This document shows positions 53,005 through 63,832 of a stretch of 64,000 nt of DNA, in pieces (positions within the stretch are counted from its first letter, which is position 1; each line of letters starts with the position of its first letter). The stretch covers positions 1,216,478,609 to 1,216,542,608 of the forward strand of contig OX336388.2 of the NCBI GenBank assembly GCA_946902985.2, in the 5' to 3' direction. The notes beneath the pieces are model-generated. The model was given only the letters and a program-made list of their open reading frames with translations, made no database searches and had not been told where the DNA came from. The DNA comes from Meconema thalassinum (taxonomy: Eukaryota; Arthropoda; Insecta; Orthoptera; Tettigoniidae). The position numbers were made by a program, and so were the translations under genes.

Positions 53005-53520
53005 TTATTGGTCGCTGTTGCAGGCGACTGAGGCTGATTTTGCCCTCTTCAAAAAGGTCTTGCTATATTCTTGCTCAAAACACTTCCCTTTCTGAATCGA
53101 CTTCAGAAGTATTAGTTTGTCCAAAGTCTTGTCAGAGAGAGATGACTTGAACATCCTCTCACACTCTGCATTACTATGCGGAATGGTCAGAATGGAAAGC
53201 ATAACTTGAGTACCCCACCACTACATATCATTTGGCCTACCAGTGCCCACTTCACATCAATTCTCTCTTCTTCTTCTTCTTCTTCAATAGATGTCACATC
53301 CTCAAGTTGGAAGTTACAGAATTGGGAATGTAAAGCATCCATTTCCTCATTAAAATTGTCTTGAGTGTCTGTTAACATGCTAGGAAATATATCTACAAAA
53401 AACTTATTTTTGGAAAATGAAATGTCCCCCTTTCCACTATGCGAGATACTGAAATCACACCTACAGACACTACAAAATGCAAATGTTGCGCTTCTTCTTG
53501 ACTCATTTATATGCGGAATC
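53005..53520 (-). pseudogene. hAT transposase: BED-like remainder fused to C-terminal domain
   Basis: From 53520 downward the minus strand reads IPHINESRRSATFAFCSVCR and CDFSISHSGKGDISF, a BED-type zinc site (C..C, then H), then NFNEEMDALHSQFCNFQLED, and after a frame change LSILTIPHSNAECERMFKSS and LSDKTLDKLILLKSIQKGK. PHSNAE.ER.F is the hallmark of the hAT C-terminal dimerisation region. Most of the RNase H-like catalytic domain between them is missing. Confidence 0.85.
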
Positions 53521-55477
53521 AGGGTGTCTACTGTAAAGATGAAGTAAAAATTAGTTACTTTTTAGCTACCTTTTAGTTAACTTTTAGTTAATTTTAGTTA
53601 CCCTTGAATTCAAGATACGTCTGTGGTCTGCAAGCAAAGGGGCTCATAACGCGGTGAAGAAAGACAGCAATGAACTGTGTTTAAAGCGGTAAATACAATT
53701 CACTTCATGAGTTATAAAAATTTAAAAAAAAAATAGATACTAGATATTTATTATCAAATGAGTTGTTTCAGCTAATATGTCGTCTTGTGCACAAGGCGTT
53801 TTTATAATTGCCAAGAGGTTGCTCTGCTCTTGACCGTGGCGAGATTTCCTTTGTCCCCGCGGTAGATCACGAAGACATTTATGGGACGTTACGTGATTGT
53901 AACCAAATTCTGTGTTCACAGTCATGTACGGCGAAATTTCGAGATGTTACACGATCGGCGCTGGTCTCACCCGTTTGTCAAAATTCCCGTTGTTTTCGCG
54001 ATAGAACACGGATAAATATCGCGATTTAGATAATCGGTGTCACTTTTAGTCGTTCGACGAGATTTCTATTTTCCTTGAGGTCGGGCGCGAGAAAATATAG
54101 CATTATTATGCAATCGGCACCACTTGCTGTCCGTTTGACAAGAATACAGTTGTCCTCGTCATTGAATGCGGAGAAATATCGCGATGTATCGCAATCGCCT
54201 CCGCTCTCGGCCGTTTTACGAGATTCAAGTTTTCCTCGCGATATTATGCATACCGCGCCGCACCCGGCCGTTGAACGATTGTCTATTCGTCCTGACAGAA
54301 TGGAGGATGCAAGCTCAGGGTTGGGCATGGTTAAAATTCACGAGTAGTTATGGGCAAGTTGTATGGCTGGCGCCGTGATTCCCGCTGTCCCTATGCTGTG
54401 GTTGGGAGCTCATCAGTTCAGGGTGGATCACGAGGAGAAATTAGTATCGCGACGCTACGTCGGCTGTCATTTCTAAGTGGGTAGATGCACTTCTCGCCCC
54501 CCGTACGCTTTTAAGTATACGGTCATGGGAAAAGTAGCGAGTAGGTTTCGGAATGTTTCGTGATTGGTGCCCAATCATCTTTGACGGGATTCCCGCAGTC
54601 CTCGTGGTCACAAGTTCATGATAGGAGACGGGTTTTATGATTTTACGCTACTGACGTCGATCTCGGTCCATTTGATGAGATTCCCGCAGGCAAGTCGTGC
54701 GGTCAGCCGGCCGTCTTGAGTATTAATGTTCGAAGTAGGTATCAAATATTAAGAATTATTCGGAGAGGATTGCACGAATAATACGACTGGAGGACACGTT
54801 TTCTTTCGAATGCGAATCACGAATTATACAAGTTATACAAGTTTTCGAAATAACCGGTTAGATTATAATATATCCGATGGAACCAATGTTCGAAGGAAAA
54901 TCGACATATAACGGAATTTCGTATTAACCATACTGGATGTCGAAAATTTACGAGACAGATTTTAAAAATAAGTTACAGCCTACGTATTTCGAATCTTTTC
55001 CAAATTATTTCTCGAAACGGTAACATTTCGCAAGATTGCGACATTAAATTATTAAGCGTTATTTCTGGACTTCAATTTGACAGTCTCCAAATAAATGCGA
55101 GAAATGCGAGGTTTCTGATTAATTTCAGAAATTTTCGCGAATAAACGTCTCGCGAAAAGTCAGGTTTCCTAATAACACAGATAAATATTTCACACAAAAC
55201 TAAAAAGTCATCTTGATGCCGAAAATATACGCTGAACGATGTATACCACTCAGGGTATCTTCAGTATGCATTTCCTGAGGTCGGGCACGGGGAAATATAA
55301 CTTATGCAATCGGCGCCGCTTGCGTGAAACTCGCTCCATCGCAATCTCTGAGCCTAGAGGCGCGAGTTTAAATGATTCAATCGGCCTTCCGAAAATTGTC
55401 GTTACCCATATGTAAAATTCGTTACTTTCGTCACCCATTTGTAAAATTCGTTACTTTCGTTACCGCTAGACACCCTG
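53520..55477. mobile_element. CAGGGTGTCTAC-family element, copy A, 1.96 kb
   Basis: A 5-bp duplication GGAAT (53515-53519, 55478-55482) flanks the ends CAGGGTGTCTA and TAGACACCCTG. The hAT reading frame rejoins exactly when the element and one GGAAT are removed. The interior is the same CpG-rich series of sub-repeats as in copy B: TTCGCGATA, GAAATATCGCGAT and CGTTTGAC motifs. No transposase frame is seen. Confidence 0.9.
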
Positions 55478-55545
55478 GGAATGTTATATTTGTACACACT
55501 TTTAAATGTCACATCATATTTCTTCGCCATATTACCGAGGAACCG
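55478..55545 (-). pseudogene. hAT transposase N-terminal segment
   Basis: The minus strand begins MAKKYDVTFKSVYKYNIP and breaks where the CAGGGTGTCTAC element is inserted. It continues in frame at 53519, with the shared ATTCC used once. MA.KYDVTF...Y...YP is the usual start of this hAT subgroup. Confidence 0.8.
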
Positions 55546-56060
55546 ACGCAATCACTCAGATCGAAAAATCACAATAGTCTACCGGCACATTAACGCCAAC
55601 AACATCTAAGTTATACACAAATCATATAATTGCACGTGTGAAACAGATACAATATTCCGCAGCGTACAACTACCTCTCACCCACTGGTCACTATGCAAAA
55701 CATCTAGGAACAAGCGCTGAATTAACCTTCGACGATTTAAAACGAATACTTATTCGAAGCCAACTTTTTATAACAGCAGGACGCGATGCGGGAGTTAGTA
55801 CGCAGTTGTCGATTATCGATACAGAGCGAAACTGCGGTATCAAGATATAACTTCAAAACACGTAAAGTCGATCCGTTCGATAGATGACACATTAAATCAG
55901 AAATTACGCGTGGGATTTTTGAAAAATCGGGAGATTTAATACGTTAAGCGGGAGGGCGGGAGAAATGGTCTGAAATCGGGAGTCTCCCGCCTAAATCGGG
56001 AGAATTGGCAGGTATGCAGAGTCTTCATGATTCACAGACCAAGAAGCAATCACCATGGCT

Positions 56061-57003
56061 ATTACAACCACACCAATGTTGAGCACAACACGGCACCTTA
56101 TTTTCACGTACCGGTAATATTAGGGAAGTAGTATTTTATGCTCCTATAAAATGTTGCTCTTTTCAGTAATGTTCCTGCAAGGAATCGAGTTGTAAATTCC
56201 TTATGAATAGGCCTACTTGGGAGTAAAGGGAATGTGTACAGTAGTGCATTAATGGCTATCCCATTTCCCATCAACACACTGATACACATTATGTTGATAA
56301 CTGAATTACCGCAATTTGGGTTAATATCTGATTAGTCATTGTGCAGAAACATAACACTGCTAGTGCTGACTAGTTACAATGTTTCATATTCAAGTATAAC
56401 AGCATTTAGATACTGATACGGAGACTAAGCCCATGTGGTTTGTGTTTCAATCAGTTGACACTAGAGTTCGCATGGCAAAGCAATGGGCGTTCACCGGCCA
56501 GAATTCAATTTTGACCAATCACATAACCCGTACTGTAGCCATTCGTTGATACTTCCGTCGAGTAGTAGCTCGCCGAGTAACTTTGCATTGAAAAACATGT
56601 TTCGAATGCCAAAGGAATAAAAGTGATGGGCAAAGTTACACGGGGAGTGGATGCCCATCAATTTTATACAGAGATTGCAAAACAGACACTAAATCTCACG
56701 AAATGTATAAATGCTTCATCCTCTGGATGTCTTTGTCAGTTGTCACAACTCATTTTCTCGCTTTTATTTTCATTTTTTAACGAAGCATTCACATACATGT
56801 CTGCTTCCTCAAAGCAATCCAGTAGTTATAGTAATTATTATTATTATTATTGTAGATACTAGTTATATAGTGATGTGTACTACAAATCTGACAAGAGGCT
56901 CCAGTGTAAATTATCTGCGAGACTCTTTTTATTATATACTAGCTATACCAGACATGCGTTGCAATGCCAATCAAAGACAGATAGATAAAAATAAAGGAAG
57001 ATA
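56061..57003. other. Unassigned region
   Basis: An (ATT)n run lies at 56835-56860. No domain, RNA or element end recognised. Confidence 0.35.
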
Positions 57004-57236
57004 ATAATGTTATAGGTTTTACGTCCCATTGAACAACTGCGCCTTTTAGAGACATCGGGCGACGGAATTTTGGCACGAAGAGGATCTTTAACGTGCCAGT
57101 AAATCTACCCACACGGCCCCCTCGCATTTGCGCACCCTCAAATGCCAACTGACTGCGCCAGGATTCGATCCTGCAAACTTGGTCATGGCAGGCAAGAACG
57201 AGAACGTTACCGCTGAGCCACGCAGCCAGCCCAAGA
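57004..57236 (-). mobile_element. tRNA-derived SINE, second family
   Basis: Minus strand: GGCTGCGTGGCTCAGCGGTA as A box and GCAGGATCGAATCCTGGCGC as B box, body GAGGGTGCGCAAATGCGAGG, and a 3' end CATTATTATCTTCC. Same family as 58861-59087. Confidence 0.88.
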
Positions 57237-57420
57237 AAGAATGAAAGGGAGTGTTTGAATTGTGATATCGTTTACTGAAGTGCTTTTGGATAAACATTCT
57301 TTGTTTTTCTGTCTGGTGCACATATAAATCCAAAGGCTTTGGGACGCCTGAGCACGCCATATACAGCTGACCATGTGAACATTTGTTGCAACTACTCGTG
57401 CACCATCTAATGTAAAATGG
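57237..57420 (-). pseudogene. Helitron helicase C-terminal fragment
   Basis: Minus strand reads LYMACSGVPKPLDLYVHQTE and KQRMFIQKHFSK. The Y.A.SRV..P.DL.V pattern followed by a K/V-rich end is the C terminus of Pif1-like Helitron helicases. It is preceded directly by the minisatellite at 57421-58165, with no helicase core. Confidence 0.65.
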
Positions 57421-58165
57421 TTTTATTTATTCAGAAACAATGCTAGGAGTGTGCACAACACACCAAAATGTCATCATAATTGGCGGAATTATATATGAAA
57501 ACTTACGGGACTCTCCTGTAACGATTCGCTGGCCACACTAATTTGTTGAAACGATTTGCATGCTACCTACTATCAAACGGTTTTTCTAATTCAGAAACCT
57601 TTGCGGTAGTGTGCACAACAACTCACCTAAATTTCATCGCAATTGGATAAATGGCATATGAACGCATACAGGACTTGGTTGAAACGATTCGTGGGATGTC
57701 ACTTATTAGTTGAATCCACCCGTGCGCTACCTATTATGAAATGGATTTACTAAGCCAGAAATTTTCCTTGGGAGTGTACACAACAACTCACCCAAGATTC
57801 ATCACAATTGGATGAAGGGTATATGATCACATACAGGACTTGATTAAACAATTTGCGTGCCGTCGCTCATTTGTTAGATCTGCTCATGCGCTATCTATTG
57901 TAAAAACCTTTCCTGGAGTGTGCACAACAATTCACTAAAGTTTGATCACTATCGGATGAATGGTATTTGAAAGCATAAGGGACTTGAAACAATTCGTGCA
58001 CCATCATTCATTGGTTGAATCCACTAGAACGCTACATATTGTCAAATGGATTTACTAAGCCAGAAACCTTCCCTGGAGTGCACACAACAACTCACCCAAG
58101 TTTCATCGCAATCAGTGATGGTATATGAACGCATAAGGGACTTGAAACAAGTTGCGCGCCATGAC
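57421..58165 (-). repeat. Inverted array of the Helitron ~163-bp minisatellite
   Basis: About five units, reverse-complementary to those at 29655-31410. Landmarks such as TTCATCGCAATTGGATAAAT recur at about 57470, 57635, 57800, 57942 and 58103. The spacing is near 160 bp, with shorter units due to deletions. Confidence 0.88.
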
Positions 58166-58549
58166 GGTATTCAAACCGGCAGTCAAGCTTGAGTTTAGTT
58201 TTAAGGACTGCACTTTACCACTAACCCTTGCCAGCTGGTAAAAATAAAAAATAAAAATTGATTGGTGTCAAGTGATTTACAATCTTACAGGCTTCACTGA
58301 GACACATGCATTAGAGCTGTGCTGAGACAGCATGTCACCTCGCGATGAATGTAGTAAAATTCCAGCTGTGTTCGCCATTATCCGCGTGAATTATGCACAA
58401 GTACAGTATTGCCAACCCCATGCATACAGTACTAATTGTATAGGTGTTTCTTCTTCTAGGTTGCGTGACAATGCGGGCCGCATTAGTCATATATTCATCC
58501 CTGGTTATTATCACACACAGTGGAAATAGTCACACACAATCTTACTCTC

Positions 58550-58605
58550 GAGACCAGGGGCAGATGACCTCATAGTTCAGCCCCATAAAACAACAATAAC
58601 TAGGC
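58550..58605 (-). repeat. GGGGCTGAACTATGAGGTCATCTGCCCC repeat fragment
   Basis: The minus strand matches the TTGTTTTAAGGGGC..TCATCTGCCCC motif at 33528-33575 and 5170-5212. Confidence 0.6.
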
Positions 58606-58860
58606 TAACTAACTTTCTCTAGAGCAATGGGTTTTGCATATACAGTGGAATGTGGCTAATTCAAACTTCTATAATTCGAAATCTTCTTTAATTCGAACTT
58701 TTCTCTTGGTCCCTAGCATTTTATTTACAATCAATGCTAAAAAATCGTGGTTAATTCGAATTATATTTTGGATAATTCGAAGGTTTTACGTATTAAAAGC
58801 CGATCGGACGAAAATGTCGCAGTTTGTGGTGAGCTGACCGATGTACTGAACTCCGAAAAA

Positions 58861-59087
58861 TAATAATGTTATTGGTTTTACGTCCCTTTTAACTACCCTG
58901 GCTTTTAGAGACGCCGGGGTGCCGGAATTTTGCCCCGAAGGGGATCTTTAACGTGCCAGTAAATGTACTGACACGGCTCCCTCGCATTTGCGCACCCTCA
59001 AATGCCAGCTGACTGCGCCAGGTTTCGAACCTGCAACCTTGGGCTCAGCAAGCGAGAACGTTACCCCTGAGCCACGCAGCCAGACAA
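58861..59087 (-). mobile_element. tRNA-derived SINE, second family, in Tigger
   Basis: The 12-bp duplication AACTCCGAAAAA (58849-58860, 59088-59099) bounds it. Minus strand: GGCTGCGTGGCTCAGGGGTA (A box) and GCAGGTTCGAAACCTGGCGC (B box), with a TTATT-type 3' end. The boxes are nearly canonical. Confidence 0.93.
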
Positions 59088-59100
59088 AACTCCGAAAAAC

Positions 59101-59326
59101 AAGATGGTGACGACGCATTTGGCGATGAACTCGTGGACCAAGTTCCCGAAAAAAACTGTTCCGAGTGCAGCCCAAGCATCACAGAACTACGGCGTTTTTT
59201 TTTTAAGTAGAAATGACGTAAGTGATTCTGTTTTCCGTTCCTTAAATTTGTTAGATTCTTTTGTGATGGCCGAGAGACTTAATTGTAGGAAACAGGTAAA
59301 AATCTCAAACTTTTTTGAAAAACAGT
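59101..59326 (+). pseudogene. Tigger transposase C-terminal remnant
   Basis: Reads NDVSDSVFRSLNLLDSFVMA and ERLNCRKQVKISNFFEKQ then stops. The leucine-rich helix followed by KQ.KI..FF is the usual end of Tigger/CENP-B-like transposases. Confidence 0.6.
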
Positions 59327-59889
59327 AGATTCCTCTAAGACTTAGCTAGATTACTGGATTACTACTGTCGTTAAATAGGTGAATAGTACATTTTGGTTTT
59401 ATATTATCATTTGAAACTTTTGAGGTTATTCACGATACAGTCATTATACAGTACCGTTGTCTGTTAATCTGCTTTGTTGAACGTAAATCATTATGTAAAC
59501 GTAATACAATATATTTTCTCAACCCTTTTCTAAGAACTTTCTTAATTCGAATTTTTTTACTGGTCCCTTGAAGTTCGAATTATCCAAGTTCCACTGTACC
59601 AATAATTACTATACCAGGCACAAAACAACTGTGAACATGGGCTCATCCAGTAGTGTGCGTCCAGCTGAGTGCTGTTGCCACAGTGAGACTGGCAGAGATG
59701 ACATAGCTCTACACTCGCAGTATACGCACGACCTTCTCCGTGAACGTAAGGCGCTCCGAATATAAGAACATGTAGGCTACGAGCTGGGGGGCCTAATCCT
59801 ACTAATATCTATGCTCACAACGGAGTGTGCACATTTTTATAATTGTGATATGAGGCAGATATAAGATATCACACAAACGTTATTCGTGC

Positions 59890-60455
59890 ACTCCTGGTGT
59901 AGCGACCAACATTCTTGGCTGTGCCCCAGGAGGTCCGGGTTCGATTCCCGGCTCTGCCAAGCAATTTAATTCTAGTCTGAGGGCTAGAACGGGGTACACT
60001 CAGCCTCGTGAGGCAAAACTGAGAAGATGTGGGTCAGATTCCTACCTCAGCCATCCTGGAAGTGGTTTCTCATTTATAAAAGCAAGCAAGCTTGTAGTTT
60101 AAAGTGACCGTTAATCGCGAGATCATGAGCCACGGGACCTCCTTTTTACGTGGAATCCGAACCACAGGACATGGCATTTCACTTCGAAAATCTCACATGC
60201 ACTGACCGGGAATCGAACCCGGTCCACCTTGGTGAGAGGAATACAGCTTAACCGCTGCGCCACCACGCCCCTGGATTCGAATTTATACTCCAGGCAAATA
60301 CCGGGATGGTTCCTAACATAAGGCCACGGTCGCCTCCTTCCCAATCCTCACAAGCATACAAATACACACACTCTAGTACAGACACCACAATAACCCAGAT
60401 TTTCAGACAAGTACACGGGGCAAAAGTACGAAGATGTCCTCACCCCTCAAATGAA
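59890..60455 (+). mobile_element. tRNA-derived SINE, shared-tail family, split by another SINE
   Basis: Head with GGTGTAGCGACCAACATTCT and B box GGGTTCGATTCCC, body GCAATTTAATTCTAGTCTGA, GCCTCGTGAGGCAAAACTGA, then after the nested SINE GGCAAATACCGGGATGGTTC and the common tail to about 60455. Confidence 0.88.
60079..60280 (-). mobile_element. tRNA-derived SINE, third family, nested
   Basis: ATTTATA at 60072-60078 and 60281-60287 is the target-site duplication. Minus strand: GTGGTGGCGCAGCGGTTAAG (A box) and CGGGTTCGATTCCCGG (B box), then GTGAGATTTTCGAAGTGAAA. It is close to a tRNA fold in its first 75 nt. Confidence 0.9.
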
Positions 60456-60589
60456 ACAACAACAACGTTATTATTTTACATGACGTAATCTACACCCCAA
60501 GTCATTCTGATTAACATTGCTTGTGGACTCTTTATAAGGTAATAAAAATACAGAAAACAATTTATTGGGATCAGTTTTTGTATATTGGA

Positions 60590-60995
60590 GACCACCTTGT
60601 GGTGTACTGGCTAGCACACTTTTTGTCCATTCTTGGTTGTCACCGCAGAAGCCCAGGTTAGATTCCCAAGAAATGTAATTTTGGTCTGAGGACTGGAACA
60701 GGGCACACTCAGCCTCATGATGCAAAACTGGGAAGATGTGGGTTGGATTCCTACCTCAGACATCCTGGAAGTGGTTTTTCTGTGGATTCGCACCTCTACT
60801 CCAGGCAAATGCCGGGATGGTACCTAATGTGCCACGGCCGCTTCCTACCCAAATCCTACCTGAATTACAAATATACACACTAGTACAGACATCAAAGTGA
60901 CACAGGTTATCAGACAAATTCCACACACACCCAAATACATGGGGCTACATGACCACGATGTCGCAAAGCCCCTAAAATGATCATCATCAACAACA
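60590..60995 (+). mobile_element. tRNA-derived SINE, shared-tail family
   Basis: CACCTTGTGGTGTACTGGCT, AAGAAATGTAATTTTGGTCT, GCCGGGATGGTACCTAATGT and the tail GGGGCTACATGACCACGATG, ending in a (CAA)n run at 60988-61003. The B box is damaged by a short deletion. Confidence 0.85.
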
Positions 60996-61004
60996 ACAAC
61001 AACC

Positions 61005-61175
61005 CGTGAGGTCCGGATTCGATTCACGGCTCAAGACATTTAGGCCTAGTTCTGGTCTCAGGGTTAGAACTGGGTACACTATGCCTCGTGAGGTAAATCT
61101 GTGAAGAGGTGAGTTTTATTCGACTCAATTACAACAAAATACAATTGCTGACACCACAATAACATAGGTTATCAG
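61005..61175 (+). mobile_element. Truncated SINE, shared-tail family
   Basis: Begins in the tRNA head (GAGGTCCGGATTCGATTCAC) and continues with GGTTAGAACTGGGTACACTA and CCACAATAACATAGGTTATC. It lacks the last third. Confidence 0.7.
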
Positions 61176-62140
61176 ATTTTGTTTTCACGTACTTCTGTAT
61201 TCGAAAACTTCTTTTAAAGGCCATACACCCTGAAAATAATATTTCTTGCCTGGCTGTGTAAAACTGTTCGGCTGCCACTCGGCTTGCTAAGTGACATTGT
61301 TATGAGTTCAAAACTTCAGCTCACAGCATTTGTTAAAGCTCCACTACTGAATTGATACAGCAATGCCATCACTCTTCGTTATCTTCCCTATCGAACCTAA
61401 ATATTTCAACACCTAAATCATTCTCTCTCTAATTGTCCCTTCAGTTCAAGGGCAGATGCTATCTCCCGAACGGCTGGTCGTAGCATAACAGGGTTTGGAC
61501 AGTCAGCTTCACAATTTTTAGCTCTGTAACATAGAGTCATTAAAATAATTGAAGAATTAATTATTTTCATGCGCGGAGAGAATTAACGATTTCGTACGGC
61601 GCAGCAAGCCCTGCAGGCTGAGTTATCTAGGCAACGCCGTACTACGCTATTGGCTGGCGCGAGTGAGCGAGGTAATCTGGCTCCTCCCTCATGTTCACAG
61701 TTGTTTTTGGTCTGGTATAGGCAGCGTGGCCCACAGCCATATATGCACCCCTGGTTTTTGTCACGCATATGACCGACCACATGTGGTGGTGTATTTTGTA
61801 TCTTACATGTTGGTAACACCACCGTGACACCAACGTGCGGTCACGTTTTGTCAATGTGTCTGCCAAGATAACAGTTGAAAGAAGCTCATGCGCTTGATGA
61901 ACATGGCTGCCGTCGTTCAATGAGCAAGAAACAAACACACATATTTTCGTAATTTAGCACACATTTCCAGTGCACTAGTAATAATGGACGGCAATTTCAA
62001 TTGGTATTGTCCCCTAGAAAGGTATGAAAATCATGTATTATCCATATTAACGAAGTTGTAAGTGTCAAAGGCAGGTTCTCGTCTTTTTCACTGTTAATGA
62101 TTTATCAATTTGGGGAAACCATACATTTACGGTCACTTTA
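61176..62140. other. Less AT-rich unique region, possible promoter
   Basis: Contains CTATTGGCTGG (CCAAT-type) at 61646, AACATGGCTGCCG (YY1-like) near 61900, and an ATG at 61984 opening 12 codons (MDGNFNWYCPLE) before a GTATGA donor at 62022. This is only suggestive and no downstream exon was found. Confidence 0.2.
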
Positions 62141-62149
62141 ACTACAAAA

Positions 62150-62720
62150 GTGAGCTGTCCTTATTCTTGACCACCGTCCAGGCGAACCAGCTGCTGAAAT
62201 GCTAGTCACAAGATGGAATATCCGAGTAATGTTCTTGCCTATAAAACAGTACGACATTGATCCAGTTATTGGACCAGGGTATTATAAGAGCATTTAAAGC
62301 ATATTACCACCATCAACAACTCAGTGTTCTAGTGAACAGCGAAAAGGAAATGGCAATTTTCTTTAAACCCATCAATCTGAAAACAGTTGCATATTCAGTA
62401 GGTCTTGCATGGGGAAACAATGCTCCAGCTACAATTCAGAACTACTGGAAGAAATGTTCGAGGGAAAGAAAGTCACCACCGGAAATTGTACCGTTGCAGA
62501 AATCACAAGCAGTGATATCCAGTGTGTACTGTATGTGGTGTTCTGTATTGTGAAATCAAAATTGACACTTTGATTGACTGGATAGATATTGTCAACAGTG
62601 AGTCAATTTCGAAGTGCACATCTGATCCACAACAGAAACTACAACGAAAAGCAAATATTCCGAAACTGGAAGAAACATAAGTTACAAAATTGACAGCAAA
62701 CATAGTGAACAAAAATGCAT
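62150..62720 (+). pseudogene. Tigger-like DDE transposase fragment
   Basis: Reads ILDHRPGEPAAEMLVTRWNI and RVMFLPIKQYDIDP, then after a frame change LDQGIIRAFKAYYHHQQLSV, LKTVAYSVGLAWGNNAPATI and QNYWKKCSRERKS. L.D..PGHP......I.V.FLPPNTTS..QP.DQGII...K..Y and the W......NYWKK motif belong to the DDE_1 (Tigger/jerky/CENP-B) family. Only the part after the second catalytic residue is present, and the ends are not defined. Confidence 0.85.
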
Positions 62721-63832
62721 GATACTTGATTTTAAGCACCGTATTCTGCCGAACATGCGCGCGCGCGCGCGCGCGGCAGCGGTCAACTGAACCGTCACTG
62801 GCGGAACAAGTGAGAGATTTTTCTAGCCAAGCAAATATAAAGACCCTGTAGATTTCACCACCATGCCATCTAAATAAGGTAGCCTATTAGGATTGACTGA
62901 CCAGTACTCCCTGTGCACTTTTTTAAATGAATAATTCTAAAAGTGCCAGTAAAACCCACGGACTCAATTGTAAAGGTCTAAAACAGCAGTTTATGGAAAG
63001 ACTTCTCACATCTTGCCGTCTAAAGGTTTATTCAGAACTTCCAAGTGACAGAATTCTGAATGAGGTTCAGCCAACATGCTTTAAAATTATAATTTTCGAT
63101 ACGATAAATAAACGTTAGGTACATGTCCAAAATCTTAGCAGCTTATAGGTGAAGGCCAGCTGTTTTACCATAACCTAGCTGCCGAAAACATATCAGTCAA
63201 GCTCTTTCGGAATATCATGTTGCCTGTCACAGGAAGCACTGTATGTTATTCTTACATAAATGATACTGTAATAAAGTTGATGTATATTTTAAGAGTACCG
63301 TGATAACAGATTTTACCTCATACTGCTGCTTGGGCACTGAGTGTATACTCGACTTGGATATCAGAGATGAACAATGAGAAATGATATCTTTCACCATTTT
63401 TGCATTTAACAAGAGATTTCGCATAACTGAGAAGATATATTATAATAGCCTTGAAGCTTCAAAAATGCATGTTCTCCCACGACCCCGCTCCCGCCCCGCC
63501 AAGGAGCATAACACCGCTAGTCACTTGTTATTCAATTTAGTATTGGATCCAACATAATACAGATTAAGTCACTAAAAATGGAGTATAGTGCAACAGTTGT
63601 CGGCAAGCGGGCCCAAACAGTAAACAAAACGCACATGGGGTCTTTGTTTTGGTTCGAATCGCCCATAACAGTGTCCCGCGCCTGCGCCTCACATGCACGC
63701 AATTGACCTTAACAGCGATAGGCTAGGTCAGGGTGATGACAGATCATAGGGAGCGCGTGGGGTTCGATACAGCTCCGCTATAGATGTTCTGCCAACAAAT
63801 GAAGAATTAATTTCAGTACTATGTTTCCGTAG
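62721..63832. other. Unassigned region with a short GC dinucleotide run
   Basis: A (GC)n run lies at 62758-62775. No domain, RNA or element end recognised elsewhere. Confidence 0.35.

Larger units (their letters stand above)
52731..56015 (-). mobile_element. hAT transposon, internally deleted and interrupted
   Basis: Ends ATACCTGCCAA and TTGGCAGGTAT are inverted repeats. CCAGAGTC and GCAGAGTC outside them form an 8-bp duplication with one mismatch. AAAATCGGGAGATT repeats sit inside both ends. The minus strand carries the N-terminal zinc-binding and C-terminal dimerisation parts of a transposase, split by the element at 53520-55477. Confidence 0.88.
52684..56060 (-). mobile_element. tRNA-derived SINE head split by a hAT element
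   Basis: Joining 52684-52730 to 56024-56060 gives, on the minus strand, a tRNA-like sequence with TGGTTCGAATCTCAG as B box and a T-rich 3' end (the A-run at 52687-52700). It is a SINE or tRNA relic that served as the target for the hAT. Confidence 0.55.
58643..59596 (+). mobile_element. Tigger/pogo element, defective, holding a SINE
   Basis: TA (58641-58642, 59597-59598) flanks CAGTGGAA and TTCCACTG, and the AATTCGAA-rich subterminal repeats are typical of Tigger/pogo ends. The C terminus of a transposase is readable on the plus strand after the nested SINE. The catalytic core is missing. Confidence 0.9.

Noticed and set aside
60200..60280. tRNA gene on the minus strand
   Set aside because: It is the head of a nested SINE flanked by ATTTATA duplications; the same holds for the heads at 57160-57236, 59015-59087 and 63837-63908.
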